Source of the DNA: Gammaproteobacteria bacterium
Lineage (GTDB): Bacteria > Pseudomonadota > Gammaproteobacteria > DSM-16500
Assembly (NCBI GenBank): GCA_021323555.1
Contig: JAJONP010000091.1
Coordinates: 1 to 7,966, forward strand
DNA: 7,966 nucleotides
Reading direction: 5' to 3'
The first letter of the stretch is position 1, and each line of letters opens with the position of its first letter. Position numbers and translations under genes: made by a program. Positions 1 to 4,747 of this stretch are shown here, one piece after another. The notes beneath the pieces are model-generated. The model worked only from the letters and a program-made list of their open reading frames with translations. It made no database searches and was not told where the DNA came from.

Positions 1-750
1 AAGTACAACCAAGCGATCTTTTCCATTCTTCACCAGTCTTTTGTCTTTACCATACACTCTAATAAAAGCCGGTATGATAAACACTGAAGTATTACACTCT
101 GGAATTTGTATTTCCCATTCCCACTTTAATTGGCACACTTCTTGTTCGCGGCATCCCGTATTAACTTTGAACATTGCCATATCATAGAGATGAGATGGTA
201 ATTCACTGAATAAACGGTCTTGCTCACTCCAAGACAGTGGATAAGGTGCGCGAGCATCGTATACAGGCAACAATTTAATTTTAGGTGCCTGTTGTAACCA
301 ACTTAAACCATTCTCATCTAACCACTCTGTCGCTGCCAAATTTAATATATGTCTGACAACTTCTAAGGCGTTATTAATGGTTTTGGTTTTACGGCCTTGT
401 TCTTGCCTTGATACAATAAAAGGCTGTAACGTTCCGCTATGCACTTGATCCAGCGCCAACTTCCCAATAAACTGGCAAAGTAGCTTGAGGTGCAACGCGT
501 CATCTTCAATGCTGGCTTTATGCTTGTTCTCAAGCAAATATTTTGTCGCCGCCTCGTGAAAACTCCGTTTTGGTCTCACCCCATAAACTGCCGCTTGCCT
601 GATCTCATCAGAGCGTCGCGCCAAGTAGCGTTCTGCTTCTTCCAGATCATCCGTGCCAGTACTTTCACAGATCCGCTGACCCATTATCGTTTTATCAATG
701 TGCCAGTGGTTGCCTCGCTTATAAATGCCAGGCGTCTTTTTTCGCCCCAT
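1..750 (-). CDS. Tyrosine recombinase (phage/ICE integrase), 5' part only
   Basis: This is the N-terminal 250 codons of a site-specific tyrosine recombinase; the gene runs off the left edge, so the C-terminal catalytic half is missing. It would integrate and excise the element at a chromosomal attachment site. Translating the reverse strand from the ATG at 750 gives an uninterrupted frame. It begins MGRKKTPGIYKRGNHWHI, a typical basic N-terminal arm-binding start, followed by an SAM-like core-binding region (about residues 65-130). The box I motif NTGCREQEVCQLKW (about residues 200-213) carries the first catalytic Arg. The start is supported by GGAGG (plus-strand 759-763) 8 nt upstream. The remaining catalytic residues (H-x-x-R and Tyr) lie outside the window. 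The gene lies downstream of, and in the same direction as, the small HTH gene at 912-1274. The attachment site is probably beyond the left edge. Confidence 0.93.
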   Translation of the reverse strand, partial: MGRKKTPGIYKRGNHWHIDKTIMGQRICESTGTDDLEEAERYLARRSDEIRQAAVYGVRPKRSFHEAATKYLLENKHKASIEDDALHLKLLCQFIGKLALDQVHSGTLQPFIVSRQEQGRKTKTINNALEVVRHILNLAATEWLDENGLSWLQQAPKIKLLPVYDARAPYPLSWSEQDRLFSELPSHLYDMAMFKVNTGCREQEVCQLKWEWEIQIPECNTSVFIIPAFIRVYGKDKRLVKNGKDRLVVL

Positions 751-796
751 CTTTATTTCCTCCAGTTTGACAGGGCGTTTGCCAAAAGGGCAAAGT

Positions 797-826
797 AATA
801 TTGAAGGATGCGAGCGCCTCTGTCAA
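797..826 (-). promoter_or_regulatory. Candidate integrase promoter
   Basis: On the reverse strand a perfect -35 hexamer TTGACA (plus 826-821) is followed after 18 nt by AATATT (plus 802-797), a 4/6 match to the -10 consensus. Transcription would start about 40 nt upstream of the integrase ATG. A second reverse-strand TTGACA lies at plus 859-854 but has no convincing -10. The weak -10 would suit an integrase that needs an activator, but that is inference. Confidence 0.35.
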
Positions 827-860
827 TCATCGCGATTAAGTCAATTGCTTATCTGTCAAT
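819..860. repeat. Three short GTCAAT repeats upstream of integrase
   Basis: GTCAAT occurs at 822-827, 840-845 and 855-860. The outer two are part of an identical 9-mer TCTGTCAAT (819-827 and 852-860) spaced 33 bp apart, close to three helical turns. They sit between the HTH gene and the integrase start. They could be binding sites for the excisionase-like protein or the integrase arm domain, or simply paired reverse-strand -35 hexamers. Confidence 0.35.
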
Positions 861-868
861 GTACTTGT

Positions 869-887
869 GAATTTTTTATAAAAATTC
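869..887 (-). terminator. AT-only hairpin after the excisionase-like gene
   Basis: GAATTTTT (869-876) and AAAAATTC (880-887) form a perfect 8-bp stem with a 3-nt loop, about 25 nt past the stop codon of the 912-1274 gene on the reverse strand. There is only one G-C pair, so it would be a weak terminator. It may equally be a chance AT palindrome. Confidence 0.25.
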
Positions 888-911
888 TTATGGTAAGAGA
901 ATAAAAAATGA

Positions 912-1274
912 TCAAGAAGAAGAATCATCTTTCTGTTGTTTACTTGTTTTGATCAAATCAACTGCAGCATAAAAACCTGCCTCTGATGATTGCATAATTT
1001 TTTTCTTTTTGTGTGTTGGTTGATGAGTACGATGGCTTTTTAAATGATTTGAGGATTTTATAAAAGCGTATTTTTTAGGTAACTTATTCTGTAATTTATA
1101 AGATTGAACCCAAGCATCTAAATTTTCTCGCTCAAAAGCAACTCCTTGTTTTCCAATTTTGATTTCATCGATAAAAGGTCTTACTTCTCGATTAAAACGA
1201 TGTTTATCCATACCAAGATACTGCGGTGCATCCCGCATTCTAATTAGCTTAGGTAGTATGATAGATTTTGACAT
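912..1274 (-). CDS. Excisionase/AlpA-like winged-helix DNA-binding protein
   Basis: This 120-aa basic protein carries an N-terminal winged helix-turn-helix of the excisionase/AlpA type. Residues 10-58 include LIRMRDAPQYLGMDKHRFNREV, followed by a wing-like IGKQGVAF and then NLDAWV. That pattern is typical of small proteins encoded next to integrases in proteobacterial islands. The C-terminal half (60-120) is Lys/His/Ser-rich and of unknown role. Likely roles are recombination directionality factor (excision) or repressor of the adjacent promoters. The start at 1274 is preferred over an in-frame ATG at 1310 because AAGGAG (plus 1282-1287) lies 7 nt upstream and homology begins just after it. 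It is co-directional with the integrase (161-bp gap) and divergent from the regulatory operon starting at 1724. The DNA-binding fold is fairly secure; the excision role is inferred from position. Confidence 0.72.
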   Translation of the reverse strand: MSKSIILPKLIRMRDAPQYLGMDKHRFNREVRPFIDEIKIGKQGVAFERENLDAWVQSYKLQNKLPKKYAFIKSSNHLKSHRTHQPTHKKKKIMQSSEAGFYAAVDLIKTSKQQKDDSSS

Positions 1275-1431
1275 GATGGTTCTCCTTTTTATTAAACAAT
1301 AACTGTCCATGTTAGATAAGTTGGTAGCTCTCTCATTCCGATTTGTCTTGGATGTCGAATTAGGCTTGACATCATCTTTTAGTCTTTACCTTATTCGATG
1401 ATTTATCTTAATAGAATTCAGCAGAAAAAAG

Positions 1432-1453
1432 CGTGCAAAAACGCACAACGTGC
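1432..1453. promoter_or_regulatory. Operator-like palindrome 1 (GTGC-N6-GCAC)
   Basis: GTGC (1433-1436) and GCAC (1443-1446) flank AAAAAC, with the same geometry as the perfect palindrome at 1590-1605. A third half-site GTGC follows at 1450-1453, so GCACAACGTGC also forms an inverted repeat. It lies about 160 bp upstream of the excisionase-like start. It is probably bound by a dimeric HTH regulator, perhaps one of the two flanking gene products (inference). Confidence 0.45.
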
Positions 1454-1589
1454 AAATTCACTTTAAGTTGATTTATTTTTGCAATGAAGCAAGGTAATGT
1501 GAGTGGAGGAGATTTTCTAGAATATCATATAGATAATAAATAAGCGTGCTTTTTTCCTTTTGAAATGAAACAAAAATGCTCAATCACGT

Positions 1590-1605
1590 CGTGCGTATAC
1601 GCACG
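1590..1605. promoter_or_regulatory. Operator-like palindrome 2 (perfect 16-bp)
   Basis: CGTGCGTATACGCACG is a perfect 16-bp inverted repeat with GTGC-N6-GCAC at its core, about 120 bp upstream of the 1724 start. It matches the imperfect site at 1432-1447, 158 bp away. Its high GC against an AT-rich background argues for functional constraint. It is likely an operator for the rightward regulatory operon. The binding protein is unknown. Confidence 0.5.
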
Positions 1606-1723
1606 CTTTTTGCTGAAAAATTCAGTTAAGATATCCTTTCATCTCAAAAAAATATAGGAATTGATCTGGCTATTCTACAAGGAGGCTTGCGAACAAGAGG
1701 ATTTTACTCTAAGGATGGAAGCC

Positions 1724-2770
1724 ATGCCAGCAAAGGATGTGAATGAAGAGTTAATAGAAAAGCAGAAAAGGATATTGTTAGAGATAGTTCGTTTATTGGG
1801 TAGCCGTGCGGTTATTGCGCGAATATTAAAAATAGAACGTTCTCAAGTTAGCCGATGGATGAATGGTGAGAAAAGAAGAAGATTAGGCCGCCGATGGGTT
1901 CCTATTCCCTACGAACACGCCTTACGTTTAAGTAAATTAACTCATTTTTCTATCAAGGAATTAGCTCCTTATTGCGAATGGGCTAACGAATTTTTAGAAC
2001 CTTTATTGCTTGAGATTGTCATGCGTCCTCGCTGCATTCAGGCGGACAAAATCTTACATGTCAAAAAAACCTCCTATTCTTTATTTGACGATTATCAAGG
2101 AATGTATACGTCGTTAGAACATCCTTTATTGTTGACAAGAGAAAGTTTTTTGATAAGTCCTATTAAGCGCATGCAAGGGTTTATAGAGGCGAATTACCAG
2201 TTTATACCTGTTTTTATAATAGATCTGAACAGCCTGTATAAGAAAGAAATCGATATTTCGATGTTTGATCCGCCACTCTTATTGTGTGATTTGGTTGCCC
2301 TAGGGCTGTGGCTAGAAGATTTTGTGGTGGAAAAAATGAGAGGCTTTTTTGAAGAAAATAACATTAATATGGGATTTGAGCTGGAACCATCCTATCCTGT
2401 CATTCAAAAAGATAGAGATTGTTCTTGCAGCAAAAAGCTTTCTTGTACCAGAAAATTATCTGTTTTAGGAGGATCTACAGAAGAGAGACAATATTTTGAA
2501 TTAAGGGTTAGGACCAATAAAAACTCTCGTTTTGAAGGAGATATTTGTTTAAATAATAAAAAAATATATTTTAATGAAATTAATACAGAAGAAAAGAAGC
2601 TAAAATTTGTTGCAAACCGTATGGGATTTGAAGATGAGAAGCATTATTGTGATGCAAGAAATTTAGCTCAATATGGTAATAAGGGTTTGTTGGAAAAGGT
2701 TGAAGGGGGACAGGTCTTGATAGAAGAAGCTAGTCAGATATTGAAGGGAACTTCTATATTGAAATGTTAA
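1724..2770 (+). CDS. HTH-domain regulatory protein with unrecognised C-terminal part
   Basis: This 348-aa protein is first in the rightward regulatory operon. Residues 24-50 form a Cro/YdaS-like helix-turn-helix (LGSRAVIARILKIERSQVSRW), followed by a basic stretch KRRRLGRRW and IPYEHALRLSKLT, typical of YdaS/Cro domains. The rest is not recognised. A middle region around 135-165 (LLLTRESFLISPIKRMQGFI, then IPVFIID) faintly recalls a ParB N-terminal domain. Three cysteines cluster at 233-241. The C-terminus ends in a mixed charged region. The start at 1724 is chosen because AAGGA (1711-1715) lies 8 nt upstream. An upstream in-frame TTG at 1661 has AGGA only one base away, and the ATG at 1715 has poor spacing. 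The protein occupies the position of the phage-repressor-like regulator in Legionella ICE regulatory loci, but lacks an S24 peptidase region. The role as regulator of the divergent region is inferred. Confidence 0.7.
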   Translation: MPAKDVNEELIEKQKRILLEIVRLLGSRAVIARILKIERSQVSRWMNGEKRRRLGRRWVPIPYEHALRLSKLTHFSIKELAPYCEWANEFLEPLLLEIVMRPRCIQADKILHVKKTSYSLFDDYQGMYTSLEHPLLLTRESFLISPIKRMQGFIEANYQFIPVFIIDLNSLYKKEIDISMFDPPLLLCDLVALGLWLEDFVVEKMRGFFEENNINMGFELEPSYPVIQKDRDCSCSKKLSCTRKLSVLGGSTEERQYFELRVRTNKNSRFEGDICLNNKKIYFNEINTEEKKLKFVANRMGFEDEKHYCDARNLAQYGNKGLLEKVEGGQVLIEEASQILKGTSILKC

Positions 2771-2792
2771 AAATAGAAGAGGGAGATAAAAT

Positions 2793-3428
2793 ATGGATAA
2801 GTCTGAAAAAAGTCGATTTTTTAGTTTGCTTTTGGATATGGGTGAAGTTTACAACAAAAAGCTAACGCCCACTTTGCGAGAGCTCTATTGGGATATTTTA
2901 AGAGAATATCCTTATGGTGAAGTAGCGAAAGTGTGCTGGGGCCATGTAAAAGATCCAAAACGGGGTGTCCATTTTCCCAAACCGTCGGATCTAATAGGAT
3001 TGCTATCACAAGGGTTTAGAGACAAAGCGTTAGAAGCGTGGAATAAAGTCCAACAAGCAGTATCTCATGTGGGTGTGTATGATAGCGTCGTGTTTGATGA
3101 TCCTTGTATACATGTACTGATAGAAAAACAAGGTGGGTGGATCTATTTATGTGGGCTAAAGCAAGCAGAGATGAAAGACTATGCACAAACCTTTATAGAA
3201 AATTATATTCGTCTATGGCCCTTCCGCATTGGGAAGTATCCTGCCTGTTTAAAAGGATTGTGTGGACTATCTAACGAGGAAAAGGGCGGTAGGAATAAAA
3301 TGCCTCGATTTATCGGCGATGTGGAGCAAGCAAAGGCGGTTTTTAACGCGGGTCGGCAAATAGCTATAAAAAATGAGATACCCTTTTTGTCGTCATTTTC
3401 AAAGCGCGAGGATTGCTCTCATGAATAA
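2793..3428 (+). CDS. DUF6475-like phage/plasmid protein (possible LvrA-type)
   Basis: This 211-aa protein has the architecture of DUF6475-family proteins of proteobacterial phages and mobile elements. The N-terminal part (1-72) has the pattern F..LL..........YW..L..YP, then HVKDPKRG, then FPKPSDLIG, as in phage replication-associated proteins. The DUF6475-like core (about 80-150) contains AWNKVQQAV, GVYDSVVFDDPCIHVLIE and QGGWIYLC. No enzymatic motif is visible, and the molecular function of the family is not known to me. The start is supported by GAGGGAG (2779-2785), 7 nt upstream. It lies 22 bp after the HTH gene and overlaps the next gene by 8 bp, so the three are probably co-transcribed and translationally coupled. 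By position it may correspond to LvrA of Legionella ICEs; I have not verified this. Confidence 0.72.
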   Translation: MDKSEKSRFFSLLLDMGEVYNKKLTPTLRELYWDILREYPYGEVAKVCWGHVKDPKRGVHFPKPSDLIGLLSQGFRDKALEAWNKVQQAVSHVGVYDSVVFDDPCIHVLIEKQGGWIYLCGLKQAEMKDYAQTFIENYIRLWPFRIGKYPACLKGLCGLSNEEKGGRNKMPRFIGDVEQAKAVFNAGRQIAIKNEIPFLSSFSKREDCSHE

Positions 3429-3837
3429 AATAGATGTCATTGATGTTCACGAGCTAGAACCGTTATTAGAAGCATGGGGGAGGTGGGCAGGAGAACGAAT
3501 AACCCCCCATTTAGGTTATCATCGTGTTAATATTATTCCTATTACTCGAAAACACCCGCCAGACTTTACGATAACGATGAGGTTGGAAAGCCTGGAGGTG
3601 AGCGAAGCGGCCATTGAATATATGGAGCAAGTTATCTGCCTTTTATGTACACATCAACCCATTTTGGGCGACATTATTATTGAAGAGTATGCCAGCAATC
3701 GCGGCATACACAGTCAGCGTGAGAGAGCTTCTCGCAGGGGGCTTTCCCAAACAGAATATCGAAGGCGACTATTACATGCCCAGCAATGGCTATGTGGATA
3801 TTTTACAGGAAGTTTTCTCAATGAACATGCTGCCTAA
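3421..3837 (+). CDS. Phage 21 Q-like antiterminator (possible LvrB-type)
   Basis: This 138-aa protein resembles the short Q antiterminators of phages 21 and 82 (Phage_antitermQ type). The N-terminus LEPLLEAWGRWAGE (12-25) matches the family's L-x-x-WG-x-WA opening. The C-terminal half (about 66-130) follows the family's HTH layout. It has a helix with IICLL-like VICLLC, then IIIEEYASNRGIHSQRERAS, then LSQTEYRRRLLHAQQWLCGY, which parallels the Y-Y...A...S-x-x-x-x-x-x-x-L-x-x-A-E pattern of Q21. Such proteins bind a Q-binding element at a late promoter, load on paused RNA polymerase and make it ignore terminators. The start at 3421 has GAGGA (3408-3412) 8 nt upstream and overlaps the preceding gene by 8 bp. 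Directly downstream lies a leader with a strong promoter and intrinsic terminator, as in lambdoid phages. It may correspond to LvrB by position. The resemblance is recalled, not searched. Confidence 0.65.
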   Translation: MNKIDVIDVHELEPLLEAWGRWAGERITPHLGYHRVNIIPITRKHPPDFTITMRLESLEVSEAAIEYMEQVICLLCTHQPILGDIIIEEYASNRGIHSQRERASRRGLSQTEYRRRLLHAQQWLCGYFTGSFLNEHAA

Positions 3838-3875
3838 ACATTACGCTTAAAGTAATTCTTATTTTTTATCATGAG

Positions 3876-3903
3876 TTGACTTTTACAGTAGATTGATTAG
3901 TAT
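3876..3903 (+). promoter_or_regulatory. Weak promoter-like element
   Basis: TTGACT (3876-3881) is separated by 16 nt from TAGTAT (3898-3903), giving 5/6 and 4/6 matches to the sigma-70 hexamers. If active it would make an RNA of about 80 nt ending at the 3954-3990 terminator. In AT-rich DNA such matches are common, so support is slight. Confidence 0.25.
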
Positions 3904-3953
3904 TTGCTTTGTTAGAAGAAGCCTTATGTTAAAACAAACTTACCGTTAATCGT

Positions 3954-3990
3954 GAAAAACCCAATAGGAAGTGTTTCTATTGGGTTTTTC
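3954..3990 (+). terminator. Strong intrinsic terminator, probably bidirectional
   Basis: GAAAAACCCAATAG (3954-3967) pairs perfectly with CTATTGGGTTTTTC (3977-3990), extendable by a G-U and two A-U pairs to leave a GUG loop. The descending arm ends in a run of five T, and the ascending arm starts with a run of A, so it could work in both directions. It lies 117 nt after the stop of the Q-like gene and probably ends the regulatory operon. The GGA at 3967-3969 falls near the apex of the hairpin. Confidence 0.85.
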
Positions 3991-4051
3991 AAACTAAAGC
4001 CAGTTTAAAAGCTTTTTTTCATATTTCAAATAAAAATTTTTCAAAGGGTGC

Positions 4052-4110
4052 TTAGCAAGTGTATGGCGAAAAAAGCACAATAAATCTGGCATGTTGGATA
4101 AATGTGCAAA
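4052..4110 (+). repeat. Degenerate copy A of the late-promoter element
   Basis: This 59-bp segment aligns without gaps to 4230-4288 with 47 of 59 identities, 178 bp apart. At the equivalent of the -35 and -10 it has TTAGCA and CACAAT rather than TTGACA and TATAAT, with the same 18-bp spacer. It would therefore be a weak or inactive promoter. Most differences are transitions, as in an old duplicate. Conserved blocks include CAAGTGT, GGCG, AATAAATCTG and TGGATAA, extending well into the transcribed region. Confidence 0.7.
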
Positions 4111-4229
4111 AGAAATATTACTATCTCGTGATGAAAGCTAGTAATAACACACTTTGGTTTTTTGTTATAAGTGTTGATGAAATAAATGTTGGTCTTATTT
4201 AATACATAAAAGTTTTTTAAAAAAAACTA

Positions 4230-4288
4230 TTGACAAGTGTGCGGCGCAAAAAGTATAATAAATCTGTAATGCTGGATAAGTGTGTAAA
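4230..4288 (+). promoter_or_regulatory. Strong promoter (copy B), candidate Q-dependent late promoter
   Basis: TTGACA (4230-4235), an 18-bp spacer and TATAAT (4254-4259) match the sigma-70 consensus at every hexamer position, with a start predicted near 4266. A -10-like TGTAAT (4265-4270) and a conserved GATAAG (4275-4280) lie in the early transcribed region, where Q-dependent promoters carry a sigma-dependent pause element. The spacer and early-transcribed sequence are conserved in copy A, which is where a Q-binding element would be expected. A terminator follows about 50 nt downstream. Confidence 0.75.
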
Positions 4289-4338
4289 TAACACAGTGAA
4301 GCCAGCCATCAAAGCCCAACCGCCGTGTTGGGTTTTTT
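4266..4338 (+). ncRNA. Predicted short RNA (terminated leader, 6S-like of lambda late promoter)
   Basis: Transcription from the consensus promoter at 4230-4259 would end at the intrinsic terminator 4315-4338 to give an RNA of about 73 nt. It can fold further: GTGT (4280-4283) with ACAC (4291-4294), inside CTGG (4272-4275) with CCAG (4302-4305). The GGA at 4274-4276 might interest a CsrA protein. It is either a by-product of the blocked operon, like the short RNA from the lambda late promoter, or a regulatory RNA. No expression evidence is available here. Confidence 0.5.
4315..4338 (+). terminator. Intrinsic terminator between promoter and csrA
   Basis: CCCAAC (4315-4320) and GTTGGG (4327-4332) form a perfect 6-bp GC-rich stem around a 6-nt loop (CGCCGT), followed at once by six T (4333-4338). 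It stands about 50 nt after the predicted start site of the strong promoter and 137 bp before the csrA ATG, so it should block the csrA-tra operon unless RNA polymerase is modified or the hairpin is prevented. Confidence 0.85.
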
Positions 4339-4475
4339 ATTTAAACCTTGTTTTTCTTTATTACCTATTTTTAATTCGGTATTTTTATTTTTTTAACCCT
4401 CATTATCAGAGGTCGATATCTTTTTGTTCCAAATAGGTCACTATTCCCCAATTCCATCGAGAGCAGGAGCCAATA

Positions 4476-4685
4476 ATGTTGATATTGAATCGTTATAATG
4501 GCCAGAAAATATATTTAGGTAAAAACCAGGAAATTACTATTACTGTTAAAGCCATCAGAAAAGGTCGTGTTAGTCTCGGTATACAAGCACCTCTACATTA
4601 CCCTATTGTGCGAGATAATGCGAAGAAAGAAGCTTGCCATCCATTTATTCAAGATCCATCAAAGAATTTGTTTGATTCTATTTAG
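4476..4685 (+). CDS. csrA: CsrA-family RNA-binding regulator (CsrT/LvrC-type ICE paralogue)
   Basis: This 69-aa protein is a CsrA/RsmA paralogue, a dimeric regulator that binds GGA motifs in mRNA leaders and usually blocks translation. The opening MLILNRYNGQKIYLG follows the CsrA pattern MLILTR-x-x-GE-x-x-x-IG, and GIQAPLHYPIVRDN matches GVNAP...VHREE. RNA-contacting L4, R6 and R46 (equivalent to R44) are kept, while the usual R7 is Tyr. The C-terminal tail is about 8 residues longer than in E. coli. The start is set by AGGAG (4465-4469), 6 nt upstream. Legionella ICEs are known to carry CsrA paralogues (csrT/lvrC) next to conjugation genes, so this is almost certainly an element-borne copy rather than the housekeeping one. 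It lies 62 bp before traA and is probably co-transcribed with the tra genes. Confidence 0.92.
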   Translation: MLILNRYNGQKIYLGKNQEITITVKAIRKGRVSLGIQAPLHYPIVRDNAKKEACHPFIQDPSKNLFDSI

Positions 4686-4735
4686 TATTGGTTCAATCTA
4701 TTTTCTAGTTGTTTTAGTTAAAGTTAAGTATTTTT

Positions 4736-4742
4736 AAGGAGG
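4736..4742 (+). promoter_or_regulatory. traA ribosome-binding site with overlapping GGA motifs
   Basis: AAGGAGG (4736-4742) is a near-perfect Shine-Dalgarno, 5 nt before the ATG at 4748 and 8 nt before the adjacent ATG at 4751. With the following AA it contains two GGA motifs (4738-4740 and 4741-4743), the core of CsrA binding sites. As the product of the gene immediately upstream is CsrA-like, it is a natural candidate target. This is inference. Confidence 0.5.
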
Positions 4743-4747
4743 AAGAC

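Larger units (their letters stand above)
1275..1723. promoter_or_regulatory. Divergent control region between integration and regulatory operons
   Basis: This 449-bp gene-free stretch lies between two divergently transcribed genes, both with HTH domains. It is strongly AT-rich. It contains two GTGC-N6-GCAC palindromes, listed separately, and an isolated half-site GCGTGC at 1544-1549. I could not identify a convincing sigma-70 promoter in either direction. A plus-strand TTGACA at 1366-1371 has no acceptable -10. Promoters for both operons should lie here, so the palindromes are candidate operators. Confidence 0.55.
3838..4475 (+). promoter_or_regulatory. Long gene-free leader between Q-like gene and csrA-tra operon
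   Basis: This 638-bp stretch has no credible gene. In order it holds: a weak promoter-like TTGACT (3876) with TAGTAT; a strong intrinsic terminator (3954-3990); a degenerate promoter copy (4052-4110); a strong promoter copy (4230-4288); a second intrinsic terminator (4315-4338); and 137 bp up to the csrA start, where I see only the csrA ribosome-binding site. It separates the regulatory cluster from the transfer operon and is the natural control point for conjugation genes. Confidence 0.7.

Noticed and set aside
490..798. Open frame of 102 codons on the plus strand
   Set aside because: It lies opposite the well-supported integrase and has no family features or ribosome-binding site.
1275..1310. 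Twelve extra N-terminal residues on the excisionase-like protein
   Set aside because: The ATG at 1274 has a good AAGGAG 7 nt upstream and the family similarity starts right after it.
1366..1395. Plus-strand TTGACA as a promoter for the regulatory operon
   Set aside because: No acceptable -10 at 16-18 bp and it is over 300 bp from the gene start.
1661..1723. Longer start (TTG at 1661 or ATG at 1715) for the HTH regulator
   Set aside because: The TTG has AGGA only one base upstream and the 1715 ATG has poor spacing, whereas the ATG at 1724 has AAGGA 8 nt upstream.
3373..3420. Sixteen extra N-terminal residues on the Q-like protein
   Set aside because: The ATG at 3421 has GAGGA at ideal spacing and gives the family's usual N-terminus; the extension overlaps the preceding gene deeply.
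3614..3850. Second open frame inside the Q-like gene
   Set aside because: Overlaps the Q-like gene in another frame; no ribosome-binding site and no recognisable features.
3996..4019. Possible third terminator (AAAGC/GCTTT followed by T run)
   Set aside because: Stem of only 5 bp with a 10-nt AT-rich loop; too weak to call.
4230..4436. Open frame of 68 codons in the leader
   Set aside because: It begins within the promoter spacer and crosses the terminator; its translation is low-complexity Phe/Tyr-rich from AT-rich DNA.
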